Assembly (NCBI GenBank): GCA_021804565.1
Contig: JAJZHK010000021.1
Span: 1-44,174 of the forward strand
DNA length: 44,174 bases
Source: Pseudomonadota bacterium
GTDB taxonomy: Bacteria > Pseudomonadota > Gammaproteobacteria > Pseudomonadales > Moraxellaceae
Reading direction: 5' to 3'
Shown here: piece after piece, positions 35,643-42,518 of the stretch
How the letters are laid out: every line of letters begins with the position of its first letter
Numbering within the stretch: the first letter of the stretch is position 1
Position numbers and translations under genes: made by a program
The notes under the pieces: model-generated
The model's database searches: none
The model's input: the letters and a program-made list of their open reading frames with translations, nothing else
What the model was told of the DNA's origin: nothing

Positions 35643-35674
35643 AAAAAAGAGCCCCGAATTTCGGGGCCCTCTTG
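35643..35674 (-). terminator. Intrinsic terminator after pilin 1
   Basis: GCCCCGAA (35651-35658) pairs with TTCGGGGC (35660-35667). On the minus strand the stem is followed by a run of T (complement of the A6 at 35643-35648), a classic intrinsic terminator 22 bp after the pilin 1 stop. It would end most pilin transcription before the glycan genes, leaving read-through or a separate promoter to express them. Confidence 0.85.
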
Positions 35675-35696
35675 TGACACACTGCAGCTTGAGCGA

Positions 35697-36170
35697 TTAC
35701 ACGCGGCAGTTGGCAGGACGCCACTTGTCCGGCAGAACCGTACCGCTGCCGACCTTGACCGTCAAGGCGGAGGTGCAGGTCCAGATCACCGAGCCACCGG
35801 CACCGGCGGCGCCGCCCGTGGGGTTGAGGACCATGATCTGGTTGAGCAGGTTGTTGTCGGCCGAGCGGTAGAAGATGGTGATGGAGCCGGTTGTTGCGGC
35901 GACTTCAACAGACTTCACGTTGTTGCCCTTGATGCTGGTGCTGCCGGGCAGACCGTAGCTGGCGTTGGTGCCTTTGATGAAGAAGGAACCGTTGGAGCTG
36001 CGAGCTTCCGACACGGCGGTCTTGGCAGCGTCAGCGAGGCCCATGCCTTCAGCGACCTTGGCGCGGATCGTGTAGTCCTGGTAAGCGGGGATGGCCACGG
36101 CGGCCAGAATGCCGATGATCGCCACGACGATCATCAATTCGATCAGGGTAAAACCCTTTTGCATCTTCAT
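35697..36170 (-). CDS. pilA: Type IV major pilin 1 (PilA-like)
   Basis: A 157-residue type IVa prepilin. The leader MKMQKG is cut by PilD before Phe, giving [14 protein letters not shown] with Glu5 of the mature protein. The C-terminal part has a disulfide-loop pair, WTC... and PANC, ending [12 protein letters not shown] 36170 is chosen for its short leader and the GGAGA about 5 nt upstream. Residues 1-75 are nearly the same as in pilin 2, while the middle and D-region differ. It has its own sigma-54-type promoter and terminator, so it is a separate transcript, and pilus subunit synthesis is probably strong and regulated. Confidence 0.92.
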   Translation of the reverse strand: MKMQKGFTLIELMIVVAIIGILAAVAIPAYQDYTIRAKVAEGMGLADAAKTAVSEARSSNGSFFIKGTNASYGLPGSTSIKGNNVKSVEVAATTGSITIFYRSADNNLLNQIMVLNPTGGAAGAGGSVIWTCTSALTVKVGSGTVLPDKWRPANCRV

Positions 36171-36218
36171 AGAGTTCTCCAGTTGGTAGGCTAGCCCTAG
36201 CCAGCGCCAGATTATATA

Positions 36219-36234
36219 AGCAGGTTTTATGCCA
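36219..36234 (-). promoter_or_regulatory. Sigma-54 promoter of pilin 1
   Basis: Read on the minus strand the sequence is TGGCATAAAACCTGCT. It fits the RpoN consensus TGGCACRNNNNTTGCW at nearly all fixed positions, including the invariant GG and GC ten bases apart. It lies about 50 bp before the pilin start, with an AT-rich TATATAAT just downstream. RpoN with PilR drives pilA in Pseudomonas and others; no PilR is in the window. Confidence 0.7.
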
Positions 36235-36256
36235 AATGCCAAGAATTGTTTGTGTG

Positions 36257-36325
36257 TCAGCGTTGGCGCCCTGCGCGCTCTGGCAGGGCGGCGCCGGAGC
36301 TGGCGCTGACTGACAAAAATTGTCA
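36257..36325 (-). other. Long hairpin and short palindrome between the pilin genes
   Basis: TCAGCG (36257-36262) and CGCTGA (36304-36309) enclose an inner stem of GGCGCCCTGC-type arms (about 36265-36290). Beside it is TGACAA-AAA-TTGTCA (36311-36325). The long hairpin follows pilin 2 and precedes the pilin 1 promoter, so it could terminate or stabilise pilin 2 mRNA. The short palindrome might be a protein-binding site. Neither role is proven. Confidence 0.55.
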
Positions 36326-36349
36326 CTATAGGTCAGGGTTGGTACCTCG

Positions 36350-36835
36350 TCATACCCGGCAGTTGGCCGGGCGCCATTTGTTGGGCAGGGCGTTGGCGAC
36401 GCTCAAGGGCGTGGTGCAGAACCACTGCATGGAGCCCATGGTGCCCGATTGTGCATTGGTGGGATTGAGGATGAGGATCTTCTTCAGGAGGTTGTTGTCC
36501 GCCGAGCGGAAGGTGATGGTGATACCGCCGGGGCTGGGGTCGCTGCTGGCGCTGGCGTTGGCGACAGCGACGGAGAGGACGTTGTTGCCCTTGATGCTGC
36601 TGCTGCCAGGCAAGCCGTAGCTGGCGTTGGTGCCGTGGATGTAGAAAAAGCCGTTGGTCGAGCGTGCTTCAGCGACCGCCGTTTTGGCGGTATCGGCCAG
36701 GCTCATGCCTTCGGCGACCTTGGCGCGTATGGTGTAGTCCTGGTAGGCGGGAATGGCCACGGCGGCGAGGATGCCGATGATGGCCACGACGATCATCAAT
36801 TCGATCAAGGTGAATCCTGAAGAGGCTTTGGGCAT
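36350..36835 (-). CDS. Type IV major pilin 2 (PilA-like)
   Basis: A 161-residue type IVa prepilin. The leader MPKASSG is followed by [14 protein letters not shown]. The stretch from [15 protein letters not shown] to [11 protein letters not shown] is almost shared with pilin 1, as is the end KWRPANCRV. The central region ([13 protein letters not shown]) and the WFC...ANC loop differ. ATG 36835 gives the shortest leader and has GGAGACAG upstream. It lies 179 bp before pilin 1 on the same strand and has its own sigma-54-type promoter. A recent tandem duplication with divergence of the exposed region is the simplest reading. Which copy is the main subunit cannot be told. Confidence 0.92.
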   Translation of the reverse strand: MPKASSGFTLIELMIVVAIIGILAAVAIPAYQDYTIRAKVAEGMSLADTAKTAVAEARSTNGFFYIHGTNASYGLPGSSSIKGNNVLSVAVANASASSDPSPGGITITFRSADNNLLKKILILNPTNAQSGTMGSMQWFCTTPLSVANALPNKWRPANCRV

Positions 36836-36897
36836 GGTGCTGTCTCCTGGCCGGCATCGCGAAGCAAGACAGGCTGTCTTGTCGTTGTCCGGGGTCA

Positions 36898-36913
36898 AGC
36901 AAAAACCATGCCT
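36898..36913 (-). promoter_or_regulatory. Sigma-54 promoter of pilin 2
   Basis: Read on the minus strand the sequence is AGGCATGGTTTTTGCT, matching the RpoN consensus at 14 of 16 positions with the invariant GG and GC correctly spaced. It lies about 63 bp before the pilin 2 start and just after the stop of the SGNH gene, so pilin 2 probably has its own transcript. Confidence 0.75.
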
Positions 36914-36927
36914 TGCACGCTCAGGCT

Positions 36928-38040
36928 TTATCGGATGCTCGCTCCCCCCAGACCTACAGACTGCAGCTCATGGATCAGCAGCTGCGTATAAAAAGGCTTT
37001 TCGCTTTGGTCGAGATGGGAGCCGTCGGGGCAGATCAAGCCGGCCTGGTCGGCCTTGTCATCCATGCGCAAGGTGGCAGCATGGATATTTCTTTGCAGGA
37101 CGTCCCAGAACAGTGGGCGTGGGTTCTGCTGCTCCAGATAGGCATGGATCACCCCTGAGGTCGGCGATACGATCACCACCACCTGGCCGCCGCGCGCACG
37201 TATGGCGTCGATCTCGGCATTGATCGCGCTCAGGCCGACAGGATAGTAAGAAGGGTCATGGGGTTTTAACCGGTCGATATAGTGGTAAAGCGCTGCATTG
37301 ACCGCGGAGAAGGGGGTGGATGAGGAGGCGTTGATGCTGACCCCCAGCGTCTGGGAGATACGCGAAATATAAAGCTGGCGTTCCGGCAATTTGCGGTAGT
37401 CGGCATCGACGGAGCGGTTTTCGTGGATCTTTAAGTACTGGGCATAGGGGGTTCGCGCCAGAACACGATGGGCAAGAGCATCCCAGGGTGAGGAGCCGTC
37501 AGCATAGGCGCGCAAGTGCGTGCGCAGCAGGTCCTCGAGATGGCTGTTCCAAGTCGCGAACAGTGCCCACGGGCGCCGGGTGACAAAGTCCTGCGCCCAG
37601 TTGCGGGCAAAGTCGCTGGTGGCCGGGGTCTCGGGGTGATCGATCAGATAGTCGTTGAAGTCGATGATGACGTTGCCGGTGAAATGGCGATCTTGCGCGA
37701 GTCCTCGCAATACCGGCAGAAAGGAGGCGCCATCGATGGCCAGTTGCACCGGTTCAAGGCCATGCATGTTCTGACGCATCAGGGGAAGGTCGGTGTCGAG
37801 GAGGATGCGTGAGCCCCCGATGAGCACCAACGCACGGCTGCCCAAAGTGTCGGCGCGGGCCCGCTCGTGCAGCCAGAGGCTCTCGCTGTCGGGGCGATTG
37901 GGGCGTATGCCGCGCAGGGCAAGTCCGAGCTCAAGGCCGAGGACGGCGAGGAGAAAAATCAGGAAAGAGGCTTGCAGATAAGCCAGCAAAGGCGTGTGGG
38001 GCAGGCGTTCAGAACTGAAAGTAGATGAAGGCATGCTCAT
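36928..38040 (-). CDS. SGNH-hydrolase-like acyltransferase partner of MBOAT protein
   Basis: A 370-residue protein with one N-terminal membrane helix (about 18-42) and an extracytoplasmic SGNH-like domain. [10 protein letters not shown] near 72-82 holds the GxS nucleophile block, and CPDGSHLD near 335 holds the Asp-x-x-His pair. This is the general plan of AlgX/PatB/DltD-type proteins, which finish O-acyl transfer to extracellular polymers together with an MBOAT protein. The gene overlaps the MBOAT gene by 32 bp, which supports a partnership. Whether the acyl acceptor is the pilin glycan or another polymer is unknown. Family identity is less certain than the MBOAT call. Confidence 0.75.
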   Translation of the reverse strand: MSMPSSTFSSERLPHTPLLAYLQASFLIFLLAVLGLELGLALRGIRPNRPDSESLWLHERARADTLGSRALVLIGGSRILLDTDLPLMRQNMHGLEPVQLAIDGASFLPVLRGLAQDRHFTGNVIIDFNDYLIDHPETPATSDFARNWAQDFVTRRPWALFATWNSHLEDLLRTHLRAYADGSSPWDALAHRVLARTPYAQYLKIHENRSVDADYRKLPERQLYISRISQTLGVSINASSSTPFSAVNAALYHYIDRLKPHDPSYYPVGLSAINAEIDAIRARGGQVVVIVSPTSGVIHAYLEQQNPRPLFWDVLQRNIHAATLRMDDKADQAGLICPDGSHLDQSEKPFYTQLLIHELQSVGLGGASIR

Positions 38041-39409
38041 CGCCTCCTGAGAAGAGATAAAGAGAGATCATGGCCCCGGCGATCAGGCCCAGCTGCAGCC
38101 AGCCGGGGCACTTCTGGAAGATCGCCTCGATGCTGCTGTGCCGGGCGAAGTACTGAAAGGCCAGGGTCAAGGCCAGCAGTAGGGGGACCACGGCCCTATG
38201 GAAGGGCAACAGTTGCGACGTTCCTTTTGTTGCTGGCCATAGATGGCTGAGGATGGCCCACATCTGCGGCATGCTGTGGGCGCGAAAGGGGATCCAGAGC
38301 AGGGTGACGATGAAGGCGGTGCCGAGGATGACCGCCAGGTTGGCGGGGGCGCCGCTGCGGCCAAAGAGCCTGCGCTCGAGCGCAAGAAAGAGGCCGTGCA
38401 GACCTCCCCAGAGCACGAACATCCACGAGGCCCCATGCCAGAGTCCACCGATCAGCATGGTCAGAAAAAGATTGCGATAGGTGATGAGGGGCGAGCGGCG
38501 GTTGCCGCCTAAGGGGATGTAGAGGTAATCGCGCAGCCAGGTCGACAGTGAGATGTGCCAGCGTCGCCAGAAGTCCATGAAGCCGCTGGCCGCGTAAGGA
38601 AAGTGAAAGTTGTCGGGAAAGGAAAAGCCAAAGCACAAGGCGATGCCGATGGCGCACAGCGAGTAGCCGGCAAAGTCATAGTAGATCTGCGCCGAGAAGG
38701 CGCCACAGGCAATCCAGGTGTCGAGGCTGCCAAAGCGGCTGACCTGTGTATAGACCAGATCGGTGATCGGAGCAAAAGCCTGGTCGGCCATGATGGACTT
38801 GCAGAATAGGCCAAAAATCAGCAGCACCAAGCCCCAGGCGATCTGTTGCTGTGAGGGTTGCTGGGGCTGCTCAATCTGTGCGAGCAGGACTTTGGCGCGC
38901 AGGATCGGGCCGGCGACCAAGTGCGGGAAGAAACTGACAAAAAGCGCGTAGTCACTCCACGAAGCCTGGGCACGTATGTCGCGGCGATAGACGTCGATGG
39001 TGTAGGACAGCGAGGCAAAGGTATAGAACGATATGCCCACCGGCAGGAGCAGGCCGGGGTCTGCCGGCAGGGACTGCGCGAGCGGGCCGGGGAGCAGCCT
39101 GTGCAGGTTGGTGAGGATGAAGCTGGTGTACTTGAACAGGCTCAAAAGGCCGAGGTTGGCGCACAGGCTGAGCATGAGCAGGGCCTTGCGCCGGGATGCC
39201 GACCTCGCTTGATCGATGCGACGGGCCAGCCACCAGTCGACCGTGGTCGAGCTGAGCAGGATCAGGGTGTAGGGGGCATACCAGGCCCCATAGAAGACGT
39301 AGCTGCTCAGCAAAAGCCAGCGTTTGCGCCAATCCCAGGCGTGGATGCGTAGGTAGACGGGCAGGACGATGGCGAAGAAGACAAGAAAGGTCAATGAGTT
39401 GAATAGCAA
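38009..39409 (-). CDS. MBOAT-family O-acyltransferase (AlgI/PatA-like)
   Basis: A 466-residue membrane-bound O-acyltransferase with about ten helices. It has LPVGISFYTFASLSYTIDVYR, DYALFVSFFPHLVAGPI, DFWRRWHISLSTWLRDYLY and IPLGGNRR, with the catalytic His in GGLWHGASWMFVLWG. AlgI-type members move acyl groups across the membrane for O-acetylation of alginate, peptidoglycan or other polymers. The start at 39409 gives the usual MLFNSLTFLVFF. It forms a pair with the SGNH gene and is the leftmost-reading gene after the tRNA; a TATGAT box at 39470-39475 (minus) could be its -10. Confidence 0.92.
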   Translation of the reverse strand: MLFNSLTFLVFFAIVLPVYLRIHAWDWRKRWLLLSSYVFYGAWYAPYTLILLSSTTVDWWLARRIDQARSASRRKALLMLSLCANLGLLSLFKYTSFILTNLHRLLPGPLAQSLPADPGLLLPVGISFYTFASLSYTIDVYRRDIRAQASWSDYALFVSFFPHLVAGPILRAKVLLAQIEQPQQPSQQQIAWGLVLLIFGLFCKSIMADQAFAPITDLVYTQVSRFGSLDTWIACGAFSAQIYYDFAGYSLCAIGIALCFGFSFPDNFHFPYAASGFMDFWRRWHISLSTWLRDYLYIPLGGNRRSPLITYRNLFLTMLIGGLWHGASWMFVLWGGLHGLFLALERRLFGRSGAPANLAVILGTAFIVTLLWIPFRAHSMPQMWAILSHLWPATKGTSQLLPFHRAVVPLLLALTLAFQYFARHSSIEAIFQKCPGWLQLGLIAGAMISLYLFSGGDEHAFIYFQF

Positions 39410-39537
39410 GACTGAAGTCCCTTGGCGAAATCGTCCAAATTGCCCGCGTCGGCGTGTCTAAGCCTATGGATCATAGATGTCTTTGTCCTTTCTGACCAGA
39501 GATGATGGTGTCCACACCTGGCCGATCAAGGCAGATA

Positions 39538-39566
39538 TTGTTCTTGAGGGTCGGCTGGGCTAGAAT
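39538..39566 (+). promoter_or_regulatory. Sigma-70 promoter of tRNA-Thr
   Basis: TTGTTC (39538-39543) and TAGAAT (39561-39566) are separated by 17 bp, and the tRNA begins 22 bp after the -10. GCGCCTCCC directly follows the -10, a GC-rich discriminator as expected for a stringently controlled stable-RNA promoter. Confidence 0.75.
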
Positions 39567-39588
39567 GCGCCTCCCTTGCTGTGTGTTT

Positions 39589-39664
<76 letters not shown>

Positions 39665-39943
39665 ACGATTTTTATAACACATTGTTATTGTTTGAATATT
39701 TCTGCGCTTGCAAATTCCAGGCAATTTTGTGCCCCCATATACCCCCAACTTTGAATGCATCCTTTGTATATCGCGCACCCGCCTGTGCGCATAGTGCGCA
39801 TAAATTCAGACCGGATGGATGATGGCGTCCTGCCATACGTAGACCTTGATCGTGTCCCGTGCAGCGGTGTCACAGAAAGAAGTCGTTGGTCATCGCGCAT
39901 CTTCGCCAGAGTTTGGTTTGCCAACTAAATAAACAGAACGACG
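39665..39943. other. Non-coding, AT-richer stretch at the island edge
   Basis: No gene is supported here. The first part (to about 39800) is AT-richer than the rest of the window. GCCCCCATATACCCCC near 39731-39746 resembles sequence often seen next to tRNA-associated integrase genes, but no integrase frame survives. I did not find a second copy of the tRNA 3' end downstream. Confidence 0.4.
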
Positions 39944-40087
39944 ATGAGCCATGACATGATCGCCCTGCAGGCGCTGCTTGAAAAGAGCTCTGACTCAGAT
40001 TGGCTCCGGGAAATGATAGGTTGTGCAGCCCACCGGCTCGGCCTGGCGCTTCACCGGCCACTGGCGCCTGGGCAAGTCCTCGTGTAA
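39944..40087 (+). pseudogene. N-terminal remnant of an IS256-type transposase
   Basis: ATG 39944 opens a 47-codon frame, MSHDMIALQALLEKSSDSDW then LREMIGCAAHRLGLAL, which resembles the N-terminus of IS256-family (Mutator) transposases. It ends prematurely at TAA 40085-40087, and the catalytic DDE region is absent. It is a stub left by deletion, just before the metal-resistance genes. Recognition is by pattern memory over a short stretch. Confidence 0.5.
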
Positions 40088-40092
40088 TGTCC

Positions 40093-40111
40093 TATCCTCC
40101 TGGAGAGGATA
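40093..40111 (+). promoter_or_regulatory. Candidate operator overlapping the RBS of the metal regulator
   Basis: TATCCTC (40093-40099) and GAGGATA (40105-40111) form a perfect 7-bp inverted repeat around CTGGA, ending 5 bp before the regulator's ATG and including its ribosome-binding GAGAGG. CsoR/RcnR-family repressors bind G/C-tract inverted repeats upstream of their own genes, so this is a likely autoregulatory site. A purely translational hairpin is the alternative. Confidence 0.55.
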
Positions 40112-40116
40112 AGCTC

Positions 40117-40386
40117 ATGAGCCCACATATCATGCACCCTGAGATCGTCAAGCGACTCAAACGGGCCGAGGGGCATCTGCGCAGCATCATCAGCATGCTC
40201 GAAGAAGGACGGGCATGCCTGGATATTGCGCAGCAGCTGCAAGCGGTCGAGAACGCGATCGGTAAGGCCAAGAAAACCCTCGTGCATGAGCATATCGATC
40301 ACTGTCTTGAACGTGCTGTACGCGAAGGGACGCAAAGCGCTGATGACACCATCCATGACTTCAAAGCCATCACCAAGTACCTATGA
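40117..40386 (+). CDS. CsoR/RcnR-family metal-responsive repressor
   Basis: An 89-residue all-helical repressor of the CsoR/RcnR (DUF156) family, which leaves DNA when it binds metal. Visible parts are VKRLKRAEGHLRSI, EEGRACLDIAQQLQAVENAI and EHIDHCLERAV, ending DFKAITKYL. The metal fingerprint is C34-H59-C63, spaced exactly like the Cu(I)-binding C-H-C of CsoR; RcnR has His in the last position. It lies 10 bp before an RcnA-type Ni/Co exporter gene. ATG 40117 is chosen because GAGAGGA lies 8 nt upstream and the fold starts there. Which metal it senses is open. Confidence 0.85.
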   Translation: MSPHIMHPEIVKRLKRAEGHLRSIISMLEEGRACLDIAQQLQAVENAIGKAKKTLVHEHIDHCLERAVREGTQSADDTIHDFKAITKYL

Positions 40387-40396
40387 GCAGGCCTAG

Positions 40397-41497
40397 ATGA
40401 CCGATTTCTCTTCTCTTTTGCAGCAAGGTCACGGCTGGCTGTTCATTCCCAGTGCGATCCTGCTCGGTGCTTTGCATGGTCTTGAGCCCGGCCACTCAAA
40501 AACGATGATGGCGGCCTTCATCATCGCGGTCCGCGGGACCTTGACGCAGGCGGTGCTGCTCGGTCTGTCGGCGACGCTCTCGCACACGGCGGTGGTGTGG
40601 GCGGTCGCCATGGCCGGTCTTTACTTTGGTGGACGCTGGAATGCCACGGCGACGGAGCCGTATTTTCAGCTGGTTTCGGCCGGCCTCATCATCAGCATCG
40701 CAGCGTGGATGATCTGGCGGACATGGCGGCAGCAGCGGATCTGCTTCCATGACCATGGGCATGACCATGATGAGTCCAAGACCATCGATACCGGCCATGG
40801 ACAGGTGCGTCTGGAAATTTTTGAAAAGGGTGTGCCACCGCGATTTCGTCTGTCTGCCGCGGGTCGACATGGCTTGTCGTGGTCGGCGGAGCAGGTGCGC
40901 GTTGAGACCGAGCGTGCCGACGGCCAGCTTCAGTCTTTTAGCTTTGTGCAGCGTCAGGGCTACGTGGAGTCGGAGCAGTTCGTTCCTGAACCGCATGAGT
41001 TTGTCGCCCGCCTGCACCTGGGGCCTGCGCATCATCAGCACGACTACGATGTCGAATTCGTCGAGCACCATCACCACGCGATCGCCGACTACGATGATCT
41101 GGATGTCTCGGCGCCGGGTTATCAAGATCCTCACGAGTTGGCGCATGCCAACGATATCCGCCGGCGCTTTGCCCATCGGCAGGTCAGTACCGGGCAAATT
41201 GTCCTTTTTGGTCTGACCGGTGGGCTGATTCCCTGCCCGGCATCGATCACGGTTCTGCTCTTGTGCCTGCAGCTGAAAAAACTGGTCCTGGGCGCGACAC
41301 TCGTCCTCAGTTTCAGCTTGGGTTTGGCCCTGACGATGGTCGCCTCAGGCGCTTTGGCGGCTTTGAGTGTGCAACATGTCTCCCGACAGTGGCGTGGCTT
41401 TGGTGAGTTTGCCCGCAAAGCCCCTTACTTCTCGGGGGGTGTGATCATCTGGGTGGGCCTCTATGTCGCTTATCAAGGTTGGCATGCCCTGCCTTGA
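40397..41497 (+). CDS. rcnA: Nickel/cobalt efflux protein RcnA
   Basis: RcnA exports Ni(II) and Co(II) across the inner membrane. The 366-residue NicO-family protein has LLGALHGLEPGHSKTMMAAF in the first helix region, six or so helices, and a long polar insert between helices 3 and 4. The insert is rich in His and Asp (FHDHGHDHDE near 118, then AHHQHDYD and EHHHHA). The closing LTGGLIPCPASITVLLL motif is typical. The insert of about 130 residues is longer than in E. coli RcnA. It is transcribed with the upstream CsoR/RcnR-type gene, forming a metal-resistance unit in the accessory region. Confidence 0.9.
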   Translation: MTDFSSLLQQGHGWLFIPSAILLGALHGLEPGHSKTMMAAFIIAVRGTLTQAVLLGLSATLSHTAVVWAVAMAGLYFGGRWNATATEPYFQLVSAGLIISIAAWMIWRTWRQQRICFHDHGHDHDESKTIDTGHGQVRLEIFEKGVPPRFRLSAAGRHGLSWSAEQVRVETERADGQLQSFSFVQRQGYVESEQFVPEPHEFVARLHLGPAHHQHDYDVEFVEHHHHAIADYDDLDVSAPGYQDPHELAHANDIRRRFAHRQVSTGQIVLFGLTGGLIPCPASITVLLLCLQLKKLVLGATLVLSFSLGLALTMVASGALAALSVQHVSRQWRGFGEFARKAPYFSGGVIIWVGLYVAYQGWHALP

Positions 41498-41622
41498 TGG
41501 GGGCCGTGTTCCGTCGGCGTTGACACCGAGTGCAACGGCATGAGTTTTTGTCATCAATAACACCTACCTTCTTCACAGAATTGGCCAAATGAGCTATCCC
41601 AAGCCATGGAAAAGCTACCCGA

Positions 41623-41798
41623 TGCCATCGAAGGGCAGCTTGCTGACCTGGCGCTGGTTCTGTGCGCCAGCCAGCGCATTGAACAACCGCTTCCACTGGC
41701 TCATGCCGGGGGGAGGTGTTGGCAATCTCGACTTCTTGCAGCTGGCGTTCGATCTGTGTGCCGCTCAGGCCGCACTCGGTATCCGTGAGCACGCGGCT
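41623..41798 (-). pseudogene. Remnant of an Abi-like (TIGR02391-type) gene fused to an IS66 scrap
   Basis: Read on the minus strand the frame gives VLTDTECGLSGTQIERQLQEV, then EIANTSP; after a shift near the C6 run at about 41707-41712 it gives MSQWKRLFNALAGAQNQRQVSK. This resembles the LTDTxTGLTGSEI...KRLYNAL region I recall from abortive-infection-like TIGR02391 proteins. It then runs into LPFDG, encoded by an 18-bp stretch (41623-41640) identical to 43667-43684 in the IS66 tnpB remnant. No intact gene is present from 41498 to 41861. Family assignment is tentative. Confidence 0.4.
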
Positions 41799-41861
41799 TC
41801 AAGATGCTGTGAGCTGAAAGGGGCAATTCGTGTCGCCAATGCCTGTCTCCCTCGTCAGGCA

Positions 41862-42173
41862 TCAGATGAGGGCCTGCAGGCCCTTGCCGGTGATGACGTT
41901 CAGCAGTTTGATTGCCGGCCCCGTGGGAGGGGTGTCGCCTTGCTCCCCTTTGCGCACGGTCGAGGCCGACGTGTGCAAATACAGAGCGAACACCGGCTGG
42001 CTGAACTTCAAGGCCTCGCGCAAGCGTTTGATATCGGCAGCGCTGAACTCCCGCACCGGCGGCGGGCAGATCGCGTCGAACTCGCGCATCGTCACCTTGC
42101 TGATCGCTCCTGCTTCGTGGCGCGCAGCCAGGTCGCCACGCAGGGATTCAATGATCTTGCTCACCATGCACAT
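41862..42173 (-). CDS. HTH antitoxin of a HigBA/RelBE-type pair
   Basis: A 103-residue XRE-type DNA-binding protein of the kind that follows RelE/HigB toxins: REFSAADIKRLREALKFSQPVFALYLHTSASTVRKGEQGDTPPTGPAIKLLNVI is the helix-turn-helix. In most relatives the sequence is VRKWEQG; here the Trp is Gly, which may weaken folding or DNA binding. The order toxin then antitoxin with a 4-bp gap matches this group. Since the toxin gene next to it looks broken, the antitoxin may be a leftover or a free regulator. Confidence 0.75.
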   Translation of the reverse strand: MCMVSKIIESLRGDLAARHEAGAISKVTMREFDAICPPPVREFSAADIKRLREALKFSQPVFALYLHTSASTVRKGEQGDTPPTGPAIKLLNVITGKGLQALI

Positions 42174-42177
42174 CCAA

Positions 42178-42453
42178 TTACACGCCCGACTGCAAGGCCT
42201 TCAACAAAGCCTTGGCAGACAGGTCCAGGAACACCTTGCCGGCAAATTGCAGCGACTTCTTCTCGTCCTGCGTGATGTTCGCCATGCCGCTCTTGGGGAA
42301 CCCATGTAAGAACACGTAGCCGCCGCCGGGGCGGGCAACCCGCTTCTTGTAGAGGAAGCCGCCCAAGTCCGCGTCAATCACACAGCCCCACATCAACTCA
42401 AAGCATGCACCGGAAAAATGGGGTAATTGCATCTTTATTGGGGTAGTGGCCAT
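42178..42453 (-). pseudogene. Degenerate RelE/HigB-type toxin gene
   Basis: The frame reads 91 codons but matches the toxin family only in parts: VIDADLGGFLYKKRVARPGGG, then directly YVFLHGFPKSGMANITQDEKK...ALLKALQSGV. In intact relatives about 15-20 residues (KSGGYRT-type strand) lie between these blocks, and the N-terminal helix before DADLGG is also unrecognisable here. The TAA after SGV may be a recent stop, since the codons that follow still read LDVHGEQ as in relatives. The toxin is therefore probably inactive. It starts inside the operator-like array at 42418-42488. Confidence 0.6.
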
Positions 42454-42488
42454 CTAAATTGCCCCAATATACTGTAGCATTACCCCAT
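42418..42488. promoter_or_regulatory. Four-site symmetric operator array before the Fic gene
   Basis: Four copies of a 10-bp element lie about two helical turns apart: ATGGGGTAAT (42418), TTGGGGTAGT (42438), ATTGCCCCAA (42458, inverted) and ATTACCCCAT (42479, inverted). The outer pair is a perfect inverted repeat and the inner pair is imperfect. A TATACT box (42468-42473, plus strand) lies among them. The array sits between the toxin remnant and the Fic gene and would suit a dimeric or tetrameric repressor. Confidence 0.7.
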
Positions 42489-42503
42489 TCTTTCATGCCC
42501 GGA

Positions 42504-42518
42504 TGCATGCTGCATGCA
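42504..42518 (+). promoter_or_regulatory. Perfect palindrome over the Fic start codon
   Basis: TGCATGC (42504-42510) and GCATGCA (42512-42518) form a 15-nt perfect inverted repeat that contains the Fic ATG (42514-42516). No good Shine-Dalgarno sequence is seen upstream. It could be a protein site or a hairpin that hides the start codon; it may also mean the true start is further in. Confidence 0.5.

Noticed and set aside
39665..39943. Integrase gene beside the tRNA
   Set aside because: No frame with tyrosine-recombinase motifs on either strand; only a CCCCCATATACCCCC-like stretch hints at former integration.
41480..41563. Minus-strand peptide KTHAVALGVNADGTR as an IS256 catalytic-region scrap
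   Set aside because: Only about 15 residues resemble a transposase segment, partly overlapping the rcnA end; too short to support.
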